A DNA stretch of 40,279 nucleotides from a virus: the IMG/VR virus record IMGVR_UViG_3300046323_000134, positions 1-40,279 of that record; one strand, given 5' to 3'. Every line of letters starts with the position of its first letter. The stretch's first letter is position 1. A model generated the notes under the pieces. It was not told the origin of the DNA. It worked only from the letters and a program-made list of their open reading frames with translations, and did no database searches. Positions 16,487-23,239 of the stretch are shown one piece after another. A program made the translations under genes and the position numbers.

Positions 16487-19149
16487 TAACAGTCTCCATA
16501 AGATTTGCCATACCCTGCTTCGCAGTTCAGCGGTAGCTCGGGTGCCCACGACGGGCGGATACGCATACACAATTCAACGTACTCCTTAGCTGTTTCAGCC
16601 TCGGCCTCGGGTGCTATCACCCCCACACTATCATGCACAGTCATCACCACACGGTACTTCTTGGCGATCATCAGCATCTGCTCGCCTATCACGATACGTG
16701 CAAGGGCTTGGCATACGTTCTCAATCACCTTGCCGCCATAGATTCGGTTGGGGATGATGGCTTTGCCTTTCTTGGTGTCGTACACAAGCTCGACCTTGCC
16801 GCTTTCCTCGTCCACCTTTTGGCGCAGGTTGGGGTACTTCAAGCGCAGTCCGTTGGGTAGCAGGATGCCGTCCTTGCCATCTACCTTGAGGATGTCGTCC
16901 CGCCCAAACGCCGTCGTTTGCTCGCTGATAATTGCGGGGAGGACGTTCGCCGCAGCTTTCCATAGTGCAGTAATTTTCGGGTAAGTACTTCGATACGTAT
17001 CAATGATTCGCTTCGCTTCTTCAAGCGACACTTCAACACCAAAATTCTTAAGTTGCGCCATAAACTTTGCCGCGCCCATGCCGTAGCCGCAGTTATGAAC
17101 AATCATCGGCCCTTGTGCTGTTAACACCATGTAACGATTCCTCGGCCCTGCGTAAGCGAGATCGTAAGTCTGTAATTTGCGCCTCAAGGTTGGCGACTCG
17201 ACGTTTGTTTTTAAGGTTGTCACTTCGAGAAACGAATCGGATGTTGTCTGGCTCGTAGTTGCCGTTAACGTCAATACTGTCCATTTCAAAACTCGGGACA
17301 TCCCAGCCTTCAAGCGTTTGCACATATCGAAGAAACGAAGCTCGATCTTCTCTCCATTTGGGCCACACCGATATGCCACGCCCCCCATAGTGAGAATATG
17401 CTTTGTTGGTTGCGGTGTGACACCTTGTGATGGCAGCAGCCAGTCGATTGAGTAGTCTGGTTCTGTGCCCGTCGTCGGCCATTGCGTGCGAATACACCCA
17501 GTACCGTTTTTGGTTTGAAGCAGCTTTGGCACAAAGCGGACAGCGCGTGCTTTTGAAATACTTGAAATTATGCACGTCCACGCTGTACTCATCGGGTCGG
17601 CACTCACACCTGACGACAAGCGAAGCAACGCCTCCCCTCTGTCCGCAAAGGTAGCCTGTAACGGTAAGTTTTCCACTGCGGTGTCCAATACTTGGGAGAG
17701 GGTACTTGCGTCTTGCACCAGAGATTGCGCTTCCAACCACTGTGTCCCTGACCACACTTTGTGGTCTGGTGTTAACCACATCCCGCAAAGATTCAATGTT
17801 TCCTTGATGCCGCTGTTCTGTAATCCTTGATGGCATACCCATTCCTCCCCGTCCCACAACTTGTCGTCCAAGGAAACCTGCTCGATAGGCTTCCACCCTG
17901 AGTCGGATAATACCAGCGTTCCCTCGGAAATACAACCTAAGATTGTCGTCTTACCGACAAACCTCTCGTCTTTGGTAATCGCTTCAACAGCCTTGCCATA
18001 GATAGCCGATGCCATGATCTTGTATACATCCTCACCCCTATCAAATGCTTCCACCAAGTCGTCCTGTCCAGCCAGCCATGCCAGCGTCCGCGCTTCAATC
18101 TGCGATGAGTCTGAGTCAATCATCACGTCACCATAGGGCGCAAGGATTGCCATCTTCAAAGGCGATGTGCGTTGCAAGTTCTGTAAGTTGATCTTGTCGT
18201 CACCACCCCAGCGTCCAGTGTGGGCGGCGTAATAGCGTAGGGGAACTGGCATTGGCCCTCGGGAGGCAATCCCAATGAACCGCTCGGTGCGGGTCTCTTC
18301 AATCGTGGACTTCGTTCCCAGCCGCGCCGCGACCACTGCTTGCACTGCTGTATTTTCATGTTCGAGCAGGGCCTTGAACTCCTCATCCGTCTTAGAGAAC
18401 GCAAAGGTCTGTTTGCCAGTGGTTGGGCTCTTTTTCATTGGGGGCTGTACACCAAGCGATACCAGCAGGTCAGCAAACTGTGGGTTGCTCATCAAGGTGT
18501 CTTTGTCAAAAGTTTTCAACAACTGGGCTTTACGTTCTTTCTCCGCCTCCAAATGCACTTCCAGCAATTCTGTATCCAACTGCAACACTGGCTCGGTGAA
18601 CATGCGCACAGTCAGGTCAATCAGCCGTAGCTCAATCTTCGGGAACCCTTGGCTCATGTGTCCGAACAAATCCCACGTCAGCTTCACATCGTTCTTACAG
18701 TACTCGCCGTACCGTGCCAAGTCTTCCTTGTTGAAGTCCTTGCGGAACTTATTGATGGCGTTGAGCACCTCAGTGCCCTTCTCCCCAATGCCGTAGTGTT
18801 GGGCCAGAACCGCGAGGCTCCCGCCTACGTTCGTACCATGAAGCGCCCGACCCATACTCAGCGTGTCCAGCCAACCCTTGGGGGTCATGCCAAACTTCCA
18901 ATTCAGGATGGCTCCGTCGAACGGCGCGTTGTGCGCAAGCGCAAGGGAGTTTTTCCAGTCGTACTTGTTCAGGAAGTCCCACATCTTTTGATGTGTACCG
19001 CTGAACCACACCGGCTCGCCATCGTTTACCTGTACCGCAACACCAATAACCTCAAAGCGTGGGTCACGGATGTACTCCTCCGTGGTCTGCTTGGCAAACC
19101 CAAGGTCACCGCCATAGGCTGTCTCAAAGTCAATCGTGATGATGTTCAT
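16486..19149 (-). CDS. Family A DNA polymerase with 3'-5' exonuclease domain, interrupted by an intein
   Basis: 887 aa precursor. Residues 1-175 are a DnaQ-like proofreading exonuclease (IDFETA with D7/E9, AHNAPFDGAILNW, YCKNDVKLTWDLF). The polymerase part has RYYAAHTGRWGGDDKINLQNLQR, motif A DSDSSQIEARTLAW near 345, motif B split by the intein (RFVGKTTILG / CGYGMG), and motif C MTVHDSVG near 840. Without the 281-residue intein the mature enzyme is about 606 aa, normal for a phage T7-type polymerase. It starts in an ATGA overlap with the upstream paralogue gene. It would replicate the phage genome together with the primase-helicase. The intein must splice out to restore the O-helix, so activity depends on protein splicing. 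Confidence 0.93.
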   Translation of the reverse strand: MNIITIDFETAYGGDLGFAKQTTEEYIRDPRFEVIGVAVQVNDGEPVWFSGTHQKMWDFLNKYDWKNSLALAHNAPFDGAILNWKFGMTPKGWLDTLSMGRALHGTNVGGSLAVLAQHYGIGEKGTEVLNAINKFRKDFNKEDLARYGEYCKNDVKLTWDLFGHMSQGFPKIELRLIDLTVRMFTEPVLQLDTELLEVHLEAEKERKAQLLKTFDKDTLMSNPQFADLLVSLGVQPPMKKSPTTGKQTFAFSKTDEEFKALLEHENTAVQAVVAARLGTKSTIEETRTERFIGIASRGPMPVPLRYYAAHTGRWGGDDKINLQNLQRTSPLKMAILAPYGDVMIDSDSSQIEARTLAWLAGQDDLVEAFDRGEDVYKIMASAIYGKAVEAITKDERFVGKTTILGCISEGTLVLSDSGWKPIEQVSLDDKLWDGEEWVCHQGLQNSGIKETLNLCGMWLTPDHKVWSGTQWLEAQSLVQDASTLSQVLDTAVENLPLQATFADRGEALLRLSSGVSADPMSTAWTCIISSISKARAVRFVPKLLQTKNGTGCIRTQWPTTGTEPDYSIDWLLPSQGVTPQPTKHILTMGGVAYRCGPNGEKIELRFFDMCKRLKAGMSRVLKWTVLTLTATTSQTTSDSFLEVTTLKTNVESPTLRRKLQTYDLAYAGPRNRYMVLTAQGPMIVHNCGYGMGAAKFMAQLKNFGVEVSLEEAKRIIDTYRSTYPKITALWKAAANVLPAIISEQTTAFGRDDILKVDGKDGILLPNGLRLKYPNLRQKVDEESGKVELVYDTKKGKAIIPNRIYGGKVIENVCQALARIVIGEQMLMIAKKYRVVMTVHDSVGVIAPEAEAETAKEYVELCMRIRPSWAPELPLNCEAGYGKSYGDC
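17092..17934 (-). mobile_element. Intein in polymerase motif B (polymerase residues 406-686)
   Basis: The precursor runs ...KTTILG then CISEGTLVLSDSGWKPIEQV, a typical Hint block A with Cys1. Block B follows (ETLNLCGMWLTPDHKVW, with T-x-x-H as TPDH). The end is block F (TYDLAYAGPRNRYMVL) and block G (GPMIVHN followed by Cys687), the classic His-Asn-Cys junction. The 281 residues lack an in-frame LAGLIDADG or HNH domain. The 190 residues between blocks B and F are Ser/Thr/Leu-rich and odd in composition. They are encoded by DNA that in another frame specifies an HNH endonuclease. Insertion in the most conserved polymerase motif is typical of inteins, since loss must be precise. Confidence 0.93.
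17093..17836 (-). CDS. HNH homing endonuclease nested out of frame inside the intein
   Basis: 247 aa from the ATG at 17836, chosen because GGGAGG lies 7 bases upstream. The frame is one base out of phase with the polymerase codons and stays open from 17935 (TTG) to a TAA that overlaps the intein's last Asn codon, so it matches the intein almost exactly. Residues include a Cys pair module (CECRPDEYSVDVHNFKYFKSTRCPLC) and the HNH-type core AYSHYGGRGISVWPKW...FLRYVQTLEGWDVPSFEMDSIDVNGNYEPDNIRFVSRSDNLKNKR. This matches, in order and spacing, the free-standing endonuclease at 27589-28197 (NYGGRGISVCDRW...[28 protein letters not shown]). A C-terminal coiled coil (LEAQITDLRSRLRRAEES) follows. Family similarity strongly argues the frame is real. 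It would cut intein-free polymerase alleles and drive intein spread. Confidence 0.85.
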   Translation of the reverse strand: MPSRITEQRHQGNIESLRDVVNTRPQSVVRDTVVGSAISGARRKYPLPSIGHRSGKLTVTGYLCGQRGGVASLVVRCECRPDEYSVDVHNFKYFKSTRCPLCAKAASNQKRYWVYSHAMADDGHRTRLLNRLAAAITRCHTATNKAYSHYGGRGISVWPKWREDRASFLRYVQTLEGWDVPSFEMDSIDVNGNYEPDNIRFVSRSDNLKNKRRVANLEAQITDLRSRLRRAEESLHGVNSTRADDCS

Positions 19150-19613
19150 TTGAAAATGCCCCCAAGACCAAGAGAACCTAAAAACGTCCCGCTTGTGTTG
19201 TCGGTTGTAGTTACGAAAGTACCCTGCTGTAACGGGTGAACTGGCGGTGGTTGATGTGAGGGGTGGTAATACATAGGTTGTCTAGCTTTTTGTAGTTCCT
19301 CATGTTGACGGTCAATGTATTTCTCATCAAATACTCGCTCCATGATTCCCTTGTCAAACTTGGCTCGCTTCATTTCCTTGAACCCAGCAATCAAAGCTTG
19401 GCGTTCCTCCTCGGTAAAGTACTGCCAGTCTTTCCACGGCCTGTCTTTGTCGGTTTTACCCAAGATTATTCCCTCAACAGCTTGAGCAAATTCGTAGAAC
19501 CTGCCTTTGATGCCGTGCATTAAAGACGCATCGTATTCAAGCAATTCAAAGTCCTCGGGGTTGGACTTCATGCGCTCTAGTAGGATTTTTACCCCCGCAC
19601 AGAACTCGCTCAT
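19146..19613 (-). CDS. Hypothetical protein, paralogue of its upstream neighbour
   Basis: 155 aa from the ATG at 19613 (ATGA overlap with the upstream gene). The start MSEFCAGVKILLERMKSNPEDFELL is similar to the neighbour's MAELSAGVRALVGRMESNPSEFYG. The helix EERQALIAGFKEMKRAKFDKGIMERVF matches the neighbour's PEKGALHEALKEVRRKEFDEKVMRELL. A Pro/Gln/His-rich linker leads to a Gly-rich tail ending GLGGIFK. No known domain. The gene just upstream of the polymerase gene, so possibly a replication accessory protein. Confidence 0.7.
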   Translation of the reverse strand: MSEFCAGVKILLERMKSNPEDFELLEYDASLMHGIKGRFYEFAQAVEGIILGKTDKDRPWKDWQYFTEEERQALIAGFKEMKRAKFDKGIMERVFDEKYIDRQHEELQKARQPMYYHPSHQPPPVHPLQQGTFVTTTDNTSGTFLGSLGLGGIFK

Positions 19614-19993
19614 TTGAAAAGACTCGGTGATGCGGTTGCCGCCTTGAAGCTGTCGGTATCGTGGGCATACCCAACAGCAGTCGCAGTCACACTTGACCCG
19701 CTCATACCTATCCCACCGTTGCCAATCTGCACATTGGTGAAGTAAGGGGTGTTTTTCAACAACTGCTCTTCCATGTTGTCCTTCAAAAGCTCGCGCATGA
19801 CTTTCTCGTCGAACTCTTTGCGTCGGACTTCTTTCAGCGCCTCGTGCAGTGCGCCCTTCTCGGGCTCGGTCAACACATCGCGGAAGTTGGCAGAGAACAT
19901 GAAATGCCATTTGTCTGCACTGCCATAGAACTCACTGGGGTTGGACTCCATTCGCCCTACCAGCGCACGTACACCTGCGGATAATTCAGCCAT
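19610..19993 (-). CDS. Hypothetical protein, tandem paralogue of the downstream gene
   Basis: 127 aa from the ATG at 19993, preceded by GAAGGAGCTAACG, a strong site that favours it over the ATG 15 bases upstream. It shares the N-terminal SAGV(R/K)-L---RM-SNP-(D/E)F pattern and the central Glu/Lys helix with its neighbour. The tail is Gly/Ser/Thr-rich and ends SPSLFK. The pair looks like an old tandem duplication with diverged linkers. Function unknown. Confidence 0.7.
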   Translation of the reverse strand: MAELSAGVRALVGRMESNPSEFYGSADKWHFMFSANFRDVLTEPEKGALHEALKEVRRKEFDEKVMRELLKDNMEEQLLKNTPYFTNVQIGNGGIGMSGSSVTATAVGYAHDTDSFKAATASPSLFK

Positions 19994-20004
19994 CGTTAGC
20001 TCCT

Positions 20005-20301
20005 TCATTGTTTCATCAGTTGGATAAGTTGCTCAAGGTATTCGAGTTGGGCTTCGGCGATCACAGCGGCTGTGCCACCTGCCTCTTTTATTTCTCGAAG
20101 ATTCTTTTCTTGCAATGCTGTGGTCGTGCCCTTGCCTGCCTTGGCTTCAATCGCAAGGAAGTTTCCGTTTACACAGCAAAGAAAGTCGGGGACTCCTGAA
20201 TTGCCATAGCCTGTACCAATAGGCATGGCGTAGTACACGCCGTTGTCTTTCAGGATTTTTTTGATCTTGGCCTTGACCTTGGACTCAGGGGTGGTTGCCA
20301 T
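20005..20301 (-). CDS. VRR-NUC domain nuclease
   Basis: 98 aa from the ATG at 20301, which overlaps the previous stop as TAATG. The sequence ESKVKAKIKKILKDNG, YYAMPIGTGYGNSGVPDFLCCVNGNFLAIEAKAGKGTTTALQEKNLREIKEAGGTAAVI carries the VRR-NUC hallmarks: the G-x-PD segment, the E-x-K active core (IEAKAG) and the Q---L--I downstream helix. This is the minimal phage form, a PD-(D/E)XK-like nuclease that may resolve branched DNA in recombination. Confidence 0.85.
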   Translation of the reverse strand: MATTPESKVKAKIKKILKDNGVYYAMPIGTGYGNSGVPDFLCCVNGNFLAIEAKAGKGTTTALQEKNLREIKEAGGTAAVIAEAQLEYLEQLIQLMKQ

Positions 20302-20654
20302 TATTTCCAACCCATGAAGGTTATTCCCTTGTGCTGGAATATGGCTAAGACGGGTTTGTTTTCGCAAGTCTCGCACCAAAAATCTATGGTCAAGCCTTGG
20401 CGCTCTGGGCTCGGGTTGCTTGTAGCATCTGCATCAACCGTTGTAGTAGTCACCGTGCCGTTGGTCAACACATGCGTAACTTGTGTTTGGGTAGTGATTT
20501 TGCTTTTCTCGGTGTTGACTTGCCACTCAACTCGCGCGTTGGCGGGGTTGTATACGGATACGTCTGATTGGTGTAAGTTGTTGCCCTTGCAGTATGGGCA
20601 TTCGTTAAGCCAATCACCATCGTTCAAAACGATTGGGGTCAAATGAAAAGTCAT
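20301..20654 (-). CDS. Hypothetical protein with zinc-ribbon cysteine pairs
   Basis: 117 aa from the ATG at 20654, with GGAGG nine bases upstream. Two CxxC pairs (CPYC near residue 20 and CETC near 95) frame a Thr/Val-rich beta stretch (KSKITTQTQVTHVLTNGTVTTTTVD), consistent with a zinc ribbon split by a beta hairpin. It is the first gene after the promoter at 20688-20715. The family is familiar from phages but I know no function. Confidence 0.7.
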   Translation of the reverse strand: MTFHLTPIVLNDGDWLNECPYCKGNNLHQSDVSVYNPANARVEWQVNTEKSKITTQTQVTHVLTNGTVTTTTVDADATSNPSPERQGLTIDFWCETCENKPVLAIFQHKGITFMGWK

Positions 20655-20687
20655 GCCGCTAATCCTCCAGTTGTTTTTCAAGCCATC

Positions 20688-20715
20688 ACTATAACACACC
20701 GTTGGACATTGTCAA
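20688..20715 (-). promoter_or_regulatory. Sigma70-like promoter of the polymerase/nuclease operon
   Basis: On the minus strand TTGACA (20715-20710) is followed after 16 bases by TATAGT (20693-20688). It lies directly downstream of a strong terminator and about 35 bases before the start at 20654, so it restarts transcription for the replication block. Confidence 0.75.
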
Positions 20716-20723
20716 GTACAGAC

Positions 20724-20748
20724 GAAAAAAAGCCACCCGCAGGTGGCT
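20724..20748 (-). terminator. Rho-independent terminator ending the early small-gene operon
   Basis: Stem AGCCACC/GGTGGCT (7 bp) with a 4-base loop, followed on the minus strand by seven T residues (complement of A at 20725-20731). It ends the operon whose last gene stops at 20917. Confidence 0.9.
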
Positions 20749-20916
20749 CAGGATTTACCCTAACAATGTTAAGGGTGGAGGGTTGGCAGATTACGTGCCC
20801 TCCGTCACGTCAGGGGATTGAGTGGGGCTTAATACTCTAGGGGGGAACCCCACCCACAAAGACACCATCACATCTGCCAGCTAGGTCGTCCTCAATCTAT
20901 GCTTACCCCCCTCAGA
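20749..20916. other. Intergenic stretch with a palindrome copy and a weak hairpin
   Basis: Holds one copy of the 11-bp palindrome (20761-20771, flanked by CCC and AGGG) and a GTGGGG/CCCCAC inverted repeat at 20822-20853 with a long loop. No tRNA-like fold or convincing small gene is visible. It could be the 3' untranslated part of the upstream operon. Confidence 0.5.
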
Positions 20917-21417
20917 TTACAGTTGTTGGATACTTTGTGTGGCCAATTTCTCGCTCAAGTTGCCGATCTCCCGATCAAGATACCAACGGGCTTTCTCCAA
21001 GTCTTGCAGTCGATTGCCTTTGTGGTCGGCGCGAGTGATGTACTTCACGGCATTGCCCAAATGATACGTCAAGCCCTTGGCCTCGATGAAGTCGATGGTC
21101 TCGATTCCACCTACTTTGTAATGAGTAGGATGATTTACCGGGTCAGGTCGCGGCTCAACCATTGTGATGTAGGTTGGGGTTCCACTGATAAGCGCAAGTT
21201 TTTGTTTGGGTTGCTTGCGCCCCTTGCCAATTTCGTAGATACGCTCAGCGTCCTTCACTGCGTTCTCTACCATCCCTTTCTTGCACATGTACGCGATCTG
21301 GTACGTGGTCTTGAACTTCTTGGCTACGGCTGTCACAGTAGCTGTTGGGTTGGCGGTGAAGTACTCGCGCATCTTTGCGGCGCGGGTGAGTTTACGAACT
21401 TTACTTGCTGTTGCCAT
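20917..21417 (-). CDS. DUF3310 protein with N-terminal HTH-like segment
   Basis: 166 aa; ribosome-binding site AAGGAGCTAACA before ATG. Residues 95-155 match DUF3310: VNHPTHYKVGGIETIDFIEAKGLTYHLGNAVKYITRADHKGNRLQDLEKARWYLDREI. This family is common in phages and sometimes annotated as nucleotide kinase-like, without firm proof. The basic N-terminus (TRAAKMREYFTANPTATVTAVAKKFKTTYQIAYMCKKG) looks like a helix-turn-helix, so the protein may bind DNA. It overlaps the upstream gene by 17 bases. Confidence 0.8.
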   Translation of the reverse strand: MATASKVRKLTRAAKMREYFTANPTATVTAVAKKFKTTYQIAYMCKKGMVENAVKDAERIYEIGKGRKQPKQKLALISGTPTYITMVEPRPDPVNHPTHYKVGGIETIDFIEAKGLTYHLGNAVKYITRADHKGNRLQDLEKARWYLDREIGNLSEKLATQSIQQL

Positions 21418-21676
21418 TGTTAGCTCCTTGCTGTTGGCTGTTTACATACTCGGTCAGAATTTCACGAATCTTGGCTTGCTTTGTATACGGATGGTGGGTG
21501 TTGAAGTAATCCATCACCTCCTTCGATAGACGCAAGCTCGTATTGAAAAGGCTGGGCTTCTTACCAAGACCCCGCCCTTTCCGTTTTTGTTTTGGCTCTT
21601 CAACCTGTGACGCACCGCAGAACTTGCAGTTGTCGCCGCTCAGGATTGGGGCTCCACACCCTTTACATACTTGCAT
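21401..21676 (-). CDS. Zinc-ribbon plus ribbon-helix-helix-like small protein
   Basis: 91 aa from the ATG at 21676 (GAGGAC upstream). The N-terminus is a zinc ribbon, CKGCGAPILSGDNCKFCG. A basic linker (KQKRKGRGLGKK) leads to FNTSLRLSKEVMDYFNTHHPYTKQAKIREILTEYVNSQ, which resembles the BrnA/CopG ribbon-helix-helix pattern: a strand, then two helices. Likely a small DNA-binding regulator; the target is unknown. Confidence 0.65.
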   Translation of the reverse strand: MQVCKGCGAPILSGDNCKFCGASQVEEPKQKRKGRGLGKKPSLFNTSLRLSKEVMDYFNTHHPYTKQAKIREILTEYVNSQQQGANNGNSK

Positions 21677-21824
21677 TTTTTGTCCTCTTGTCTTTGCTTT
21701 CTCGTAAAAGCTTTCGCACCCATTTGCTCTTGCCAAGTTTTACGTACTCCTCATACTCGCTCGGAGTTAAACGAACGCCTATGGTTTTGCCGTTTTTAGT
21801 CAGCTCGCTTTTTGGTCTTGGCAC
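21663..21824 (-). CDS. Small ribbon-helix-helix-like protein, GTG start
   Basis: 53 aa, starting with GTG at 21824, which has GGAG seven bases upstream. The sequence reads MPRPKSELTKNGKTIGVRLTPSEYEEYVKLGKSKWVRKLLRES: a strand KTIGVRLT and two helices (PSEYEEYVKLG, SKWVRKLLRES) exactly as in CopG/Arc-type proteins. It overlaps both neighbours by a few bases, in line with the local gene packing. Probably a DNA-binding regulator. Confidence 0.6.
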   Translation of the reverse strand: MPRPKSELTKNGKTIGVRLTPSEYEEYVKLGKSKWVRKLLRESKDKRTKNASM

Positions 21825-22044
21825 GTTTCTTCTCCATCATGTCCGGTGCTCTGGTGCTTATGTTCTTCTCTGTTATGCCGAAGATCGTGCCGTGGCTTGG
21901 GTTTGTTTTGCGAATCTTGTTCAAGCCCTCGGTCATGTTGGCACTGATGGCCGCATTGCGTTTGATGTCCTTGAATGGGTCGCCTCTACGTGCGATCTCT
22001 TGATCGGTGTACTCTTTCCAATTAAACGCGCTCACTGCACTCAT
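21796..22044 (-). CDS. Hypothetical basic protein
   Basis: 82 aa with ribosome-binding site GGGGAGCAAC before ATG. Sequence MSAVSAFNWKEYTDQEIARRGDPFKDIKRNAAISANMTEGLNKIRKTNPSHG ends with a strongly basic tail (MMEKKRAKTKKRAD). It is probably helical and may bind nucleic acid. No family recognised. Confidence 0.65.
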   Translation of the reverse strand: MSAVSAFNWKEYTDQEIARRGDPFKDIKRNAAISANMTEGLNKIRKTNPSHGTIFGITEKNISTRAPDMMEKKRAKTKKRAD

Positions 22045-22183
22045 GTTGCTCCCCTGCTGATTTGGTTATAAAAATTAACTTGCACTTGGTGCATCGGTAC
22101 AACTCACCCTCAACCACAATGGTCTGTTTCTCTCGGTGTTGCCCACGCACCCTGCCAAAAAATGTTCTGATTGCTTCAAGCAT
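22022..22183 (-). CDS. Small putative zinc-finger protein
   Basis: 53 aa from the ATG at 22183 (AAGGAGAAGAACA upstream). The C-terminal half ELYRCTKCKLIFITKSAGEQHECSERV carries C-x2-C-x12-H-x-C, a possible single zinc finger. The N-terminal half is basic. Function unknown. Confidence 0.6.
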   Translation of the reverse strand: MLEAIRTFFGRVRGQHREKQTIVVEGELYRCTKCKLIFITKSAGEQHECSERV

Positions 22184-22439
22184 TGTTCTTCTCCTTGAGT
22201 TTGGCTTCCACCATATCAATCAAATTACTAGGTGTTCGGCAGTTGTCGTAAAGCCATTGCGCTTCTTTATCCGTCAGCCCTACCCATGTGCGCTGTTGTT
22301 TATCACCAAGTAAATACAGGATTGTTTCTTTGTCGTCTTGTGTCAACAACCATCGAACAACGTCTGCGGTCGAGTGTGCGTCCGTAATGGTGTAGCTACC
22401 ATCTGTGTTGCGTTTTATTTCTGTTTTAATTTCGCTCAT
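22176..22439 (-). CDS. Hypothetical protein with RTWVGLTDEE-type module
   Basis: 87 aa. Its second half, QQRTWVGLTDKEAQWLYDNC...VEAKLKEKN, matches the end of the next upstream gene (QRTWVGLTDEEIDKTH...IEAKLKQKN). The module recurs in small phage proteins from memory. It is ATGA-coupled to the upstream gene. No function known. Confidence 0.65.
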   Translation of the reverse strand: MSEIKTEIKRNTDGSYTITDAHSTADVVRWLLTQDDKETILYLLGDKQQRTWVGLTDKEAQWLYDNCRTPSNLIDMVEAKLKEKNNA

Positions 22440-22822
22440 GTGTTCTTCTCCTCGGCAAAGCCGTTCTTTTGCTTGAGTTTGGCTTCAATGGCTCGGGCGT
22501 AGCTTCGCCTTGCATCCCAAACCTGTGTTTCGTGTGTCTTGTCAATTTCCTCATCCGTCAGCCCTACCCATGTGCGCTGTGGTGGGTGGGTGAGCTTTAA
22601 ATGACAATCATCTTCTGCCGCAACCAAAGCAACCCATCGACCACCAAGTTCTTTTTGATTCCAAAAACAGTTGACCTTTCCTTCGCTATCAAAACTCAGT
22701 TTGAAACGCATAGCGTTTGCAAGAAACGCCACAGGCTCTTGGCTTTTCAACTCTGCAATGGCTCGATGATGGTCTGATGCTTTTATCCACAACTCACCAT
22801 CAATTTCTCTTGCTTCAATCAT
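22436..22822 (-). CDS. Hypothetical protein sharing a C-terminal module with its neighbour
   Basis: 128 aa from the ATG at 22822 (GGGAGGAACAAGC upstream). The N-terminus MIEAREIDGELWIKASDHHRAIAELKSQEP is followed by a beta-rich middle and the QRTWVGLTDEE...EAKLKQKN module shared with the downstream gene. The shared ends point to domain duplication or recombination between the two. Function unknown. Confidence 0.65.
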   Translation of the reverse strand: MIEAREIDGELWIKASDHHRAIAELKSQEPVAFLANAMRFKLSFDSEGKVNCFWNQKELGGRWVALVAAEDDCHLKLTHPPQRTWVGLTDEEIDKTHETQVWDARRSYARAIEAKLKQKNGFAEEKNT

Positions 22823-23025
22823 GCTTGTTCCTCCCAGCGTCTGCACATCTCTTTAACTGTCTTGCTTTTCCTCTTGCCCTTGCACACATTGCTCACTGAC
22901 TTTTGTTTGGCCTTGGCTTGCAACTGCGCTGAAGTCAAAGGCTTTATAGGTTCCGCAGTAGCGGGTAGCAGGTTAATACCACTCCACCCAACCACCGCGC
23001 TCAAAAGAATGATTCTGCTAATCAC
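22819..23025 (-). CDS. Small exported basic protein with signal peptide
   Basis: 68 aa from a GTG at 23025 with GGAG six bases upstream; the ATG at 23031 is an alternative but has almost no gap to the GGAG. The first 25 residues (ISRIILLSAVVGWSGINLLPATAEP) look like a signal peptide with an ATA cleavage site. The mature part is basic with two cysteines (NVCKGKRKSKTVKEMC) that could pair in the periplasm. Coupled to both neighbours by short overlaps. A role in the cell envelope is inferred; no family recognised. Confidence 0.55.
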   Translation of the reverse strand: MISRIILLSAVVGWSGINLLPATAEPIKPLTSAQLQAKAKQKSVSNVCKGKRKSKTVKEMCRRWEEQA

Positions 23026-23239
23026 GTCCATCTCCATCTGAATGTTCATACAGCCGCTTCTCCAGCCGCTCAATACGTTGCTGGTTGTAGGTCACGATTG
23101 ACCTTGCGTATTCCACAGCACTCTCAGCTTCCAACTTTTTGATGATGGCCTCGCGCATTTCTTTCTCGATGATCTCGCTGATTGGCTTTGGCTTCATCAG
23201 CTCTTTGATGTATTTAACCGTCAAATCTTTCCAGCTCAT
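23018..23239 (-). CDS. Hypothetical helical protein
   Basis: 73 aa, charged and helical: MSWKDLTVKYIKELMKPKPISEIIEKEMREAIIKKLEAESAVEYARSIVTYNQQRIERLEKRLYEHSDGDGRD. The last 40 residues could form a coiled coil. It starts in an ATGA overlap with the upstream gene. Function unknown. Confidence 0.65.
   Translation of the reverse strand: MSWKDLTVKYIKELMKPKPISEIIEKEMREAIIKKLEAESAVEYARSIVTYNQQRIERLEKRLYEHSDGDGRD

Noticed and set aside
20749-20916. Possible tRNA or small gene in the intergenic stretch
   Set aside because: No T-loop (GGTTC-A--CC) or cloverleaf is seen, and the longest small frame (25 codons) lacks a ribosome-binding site.
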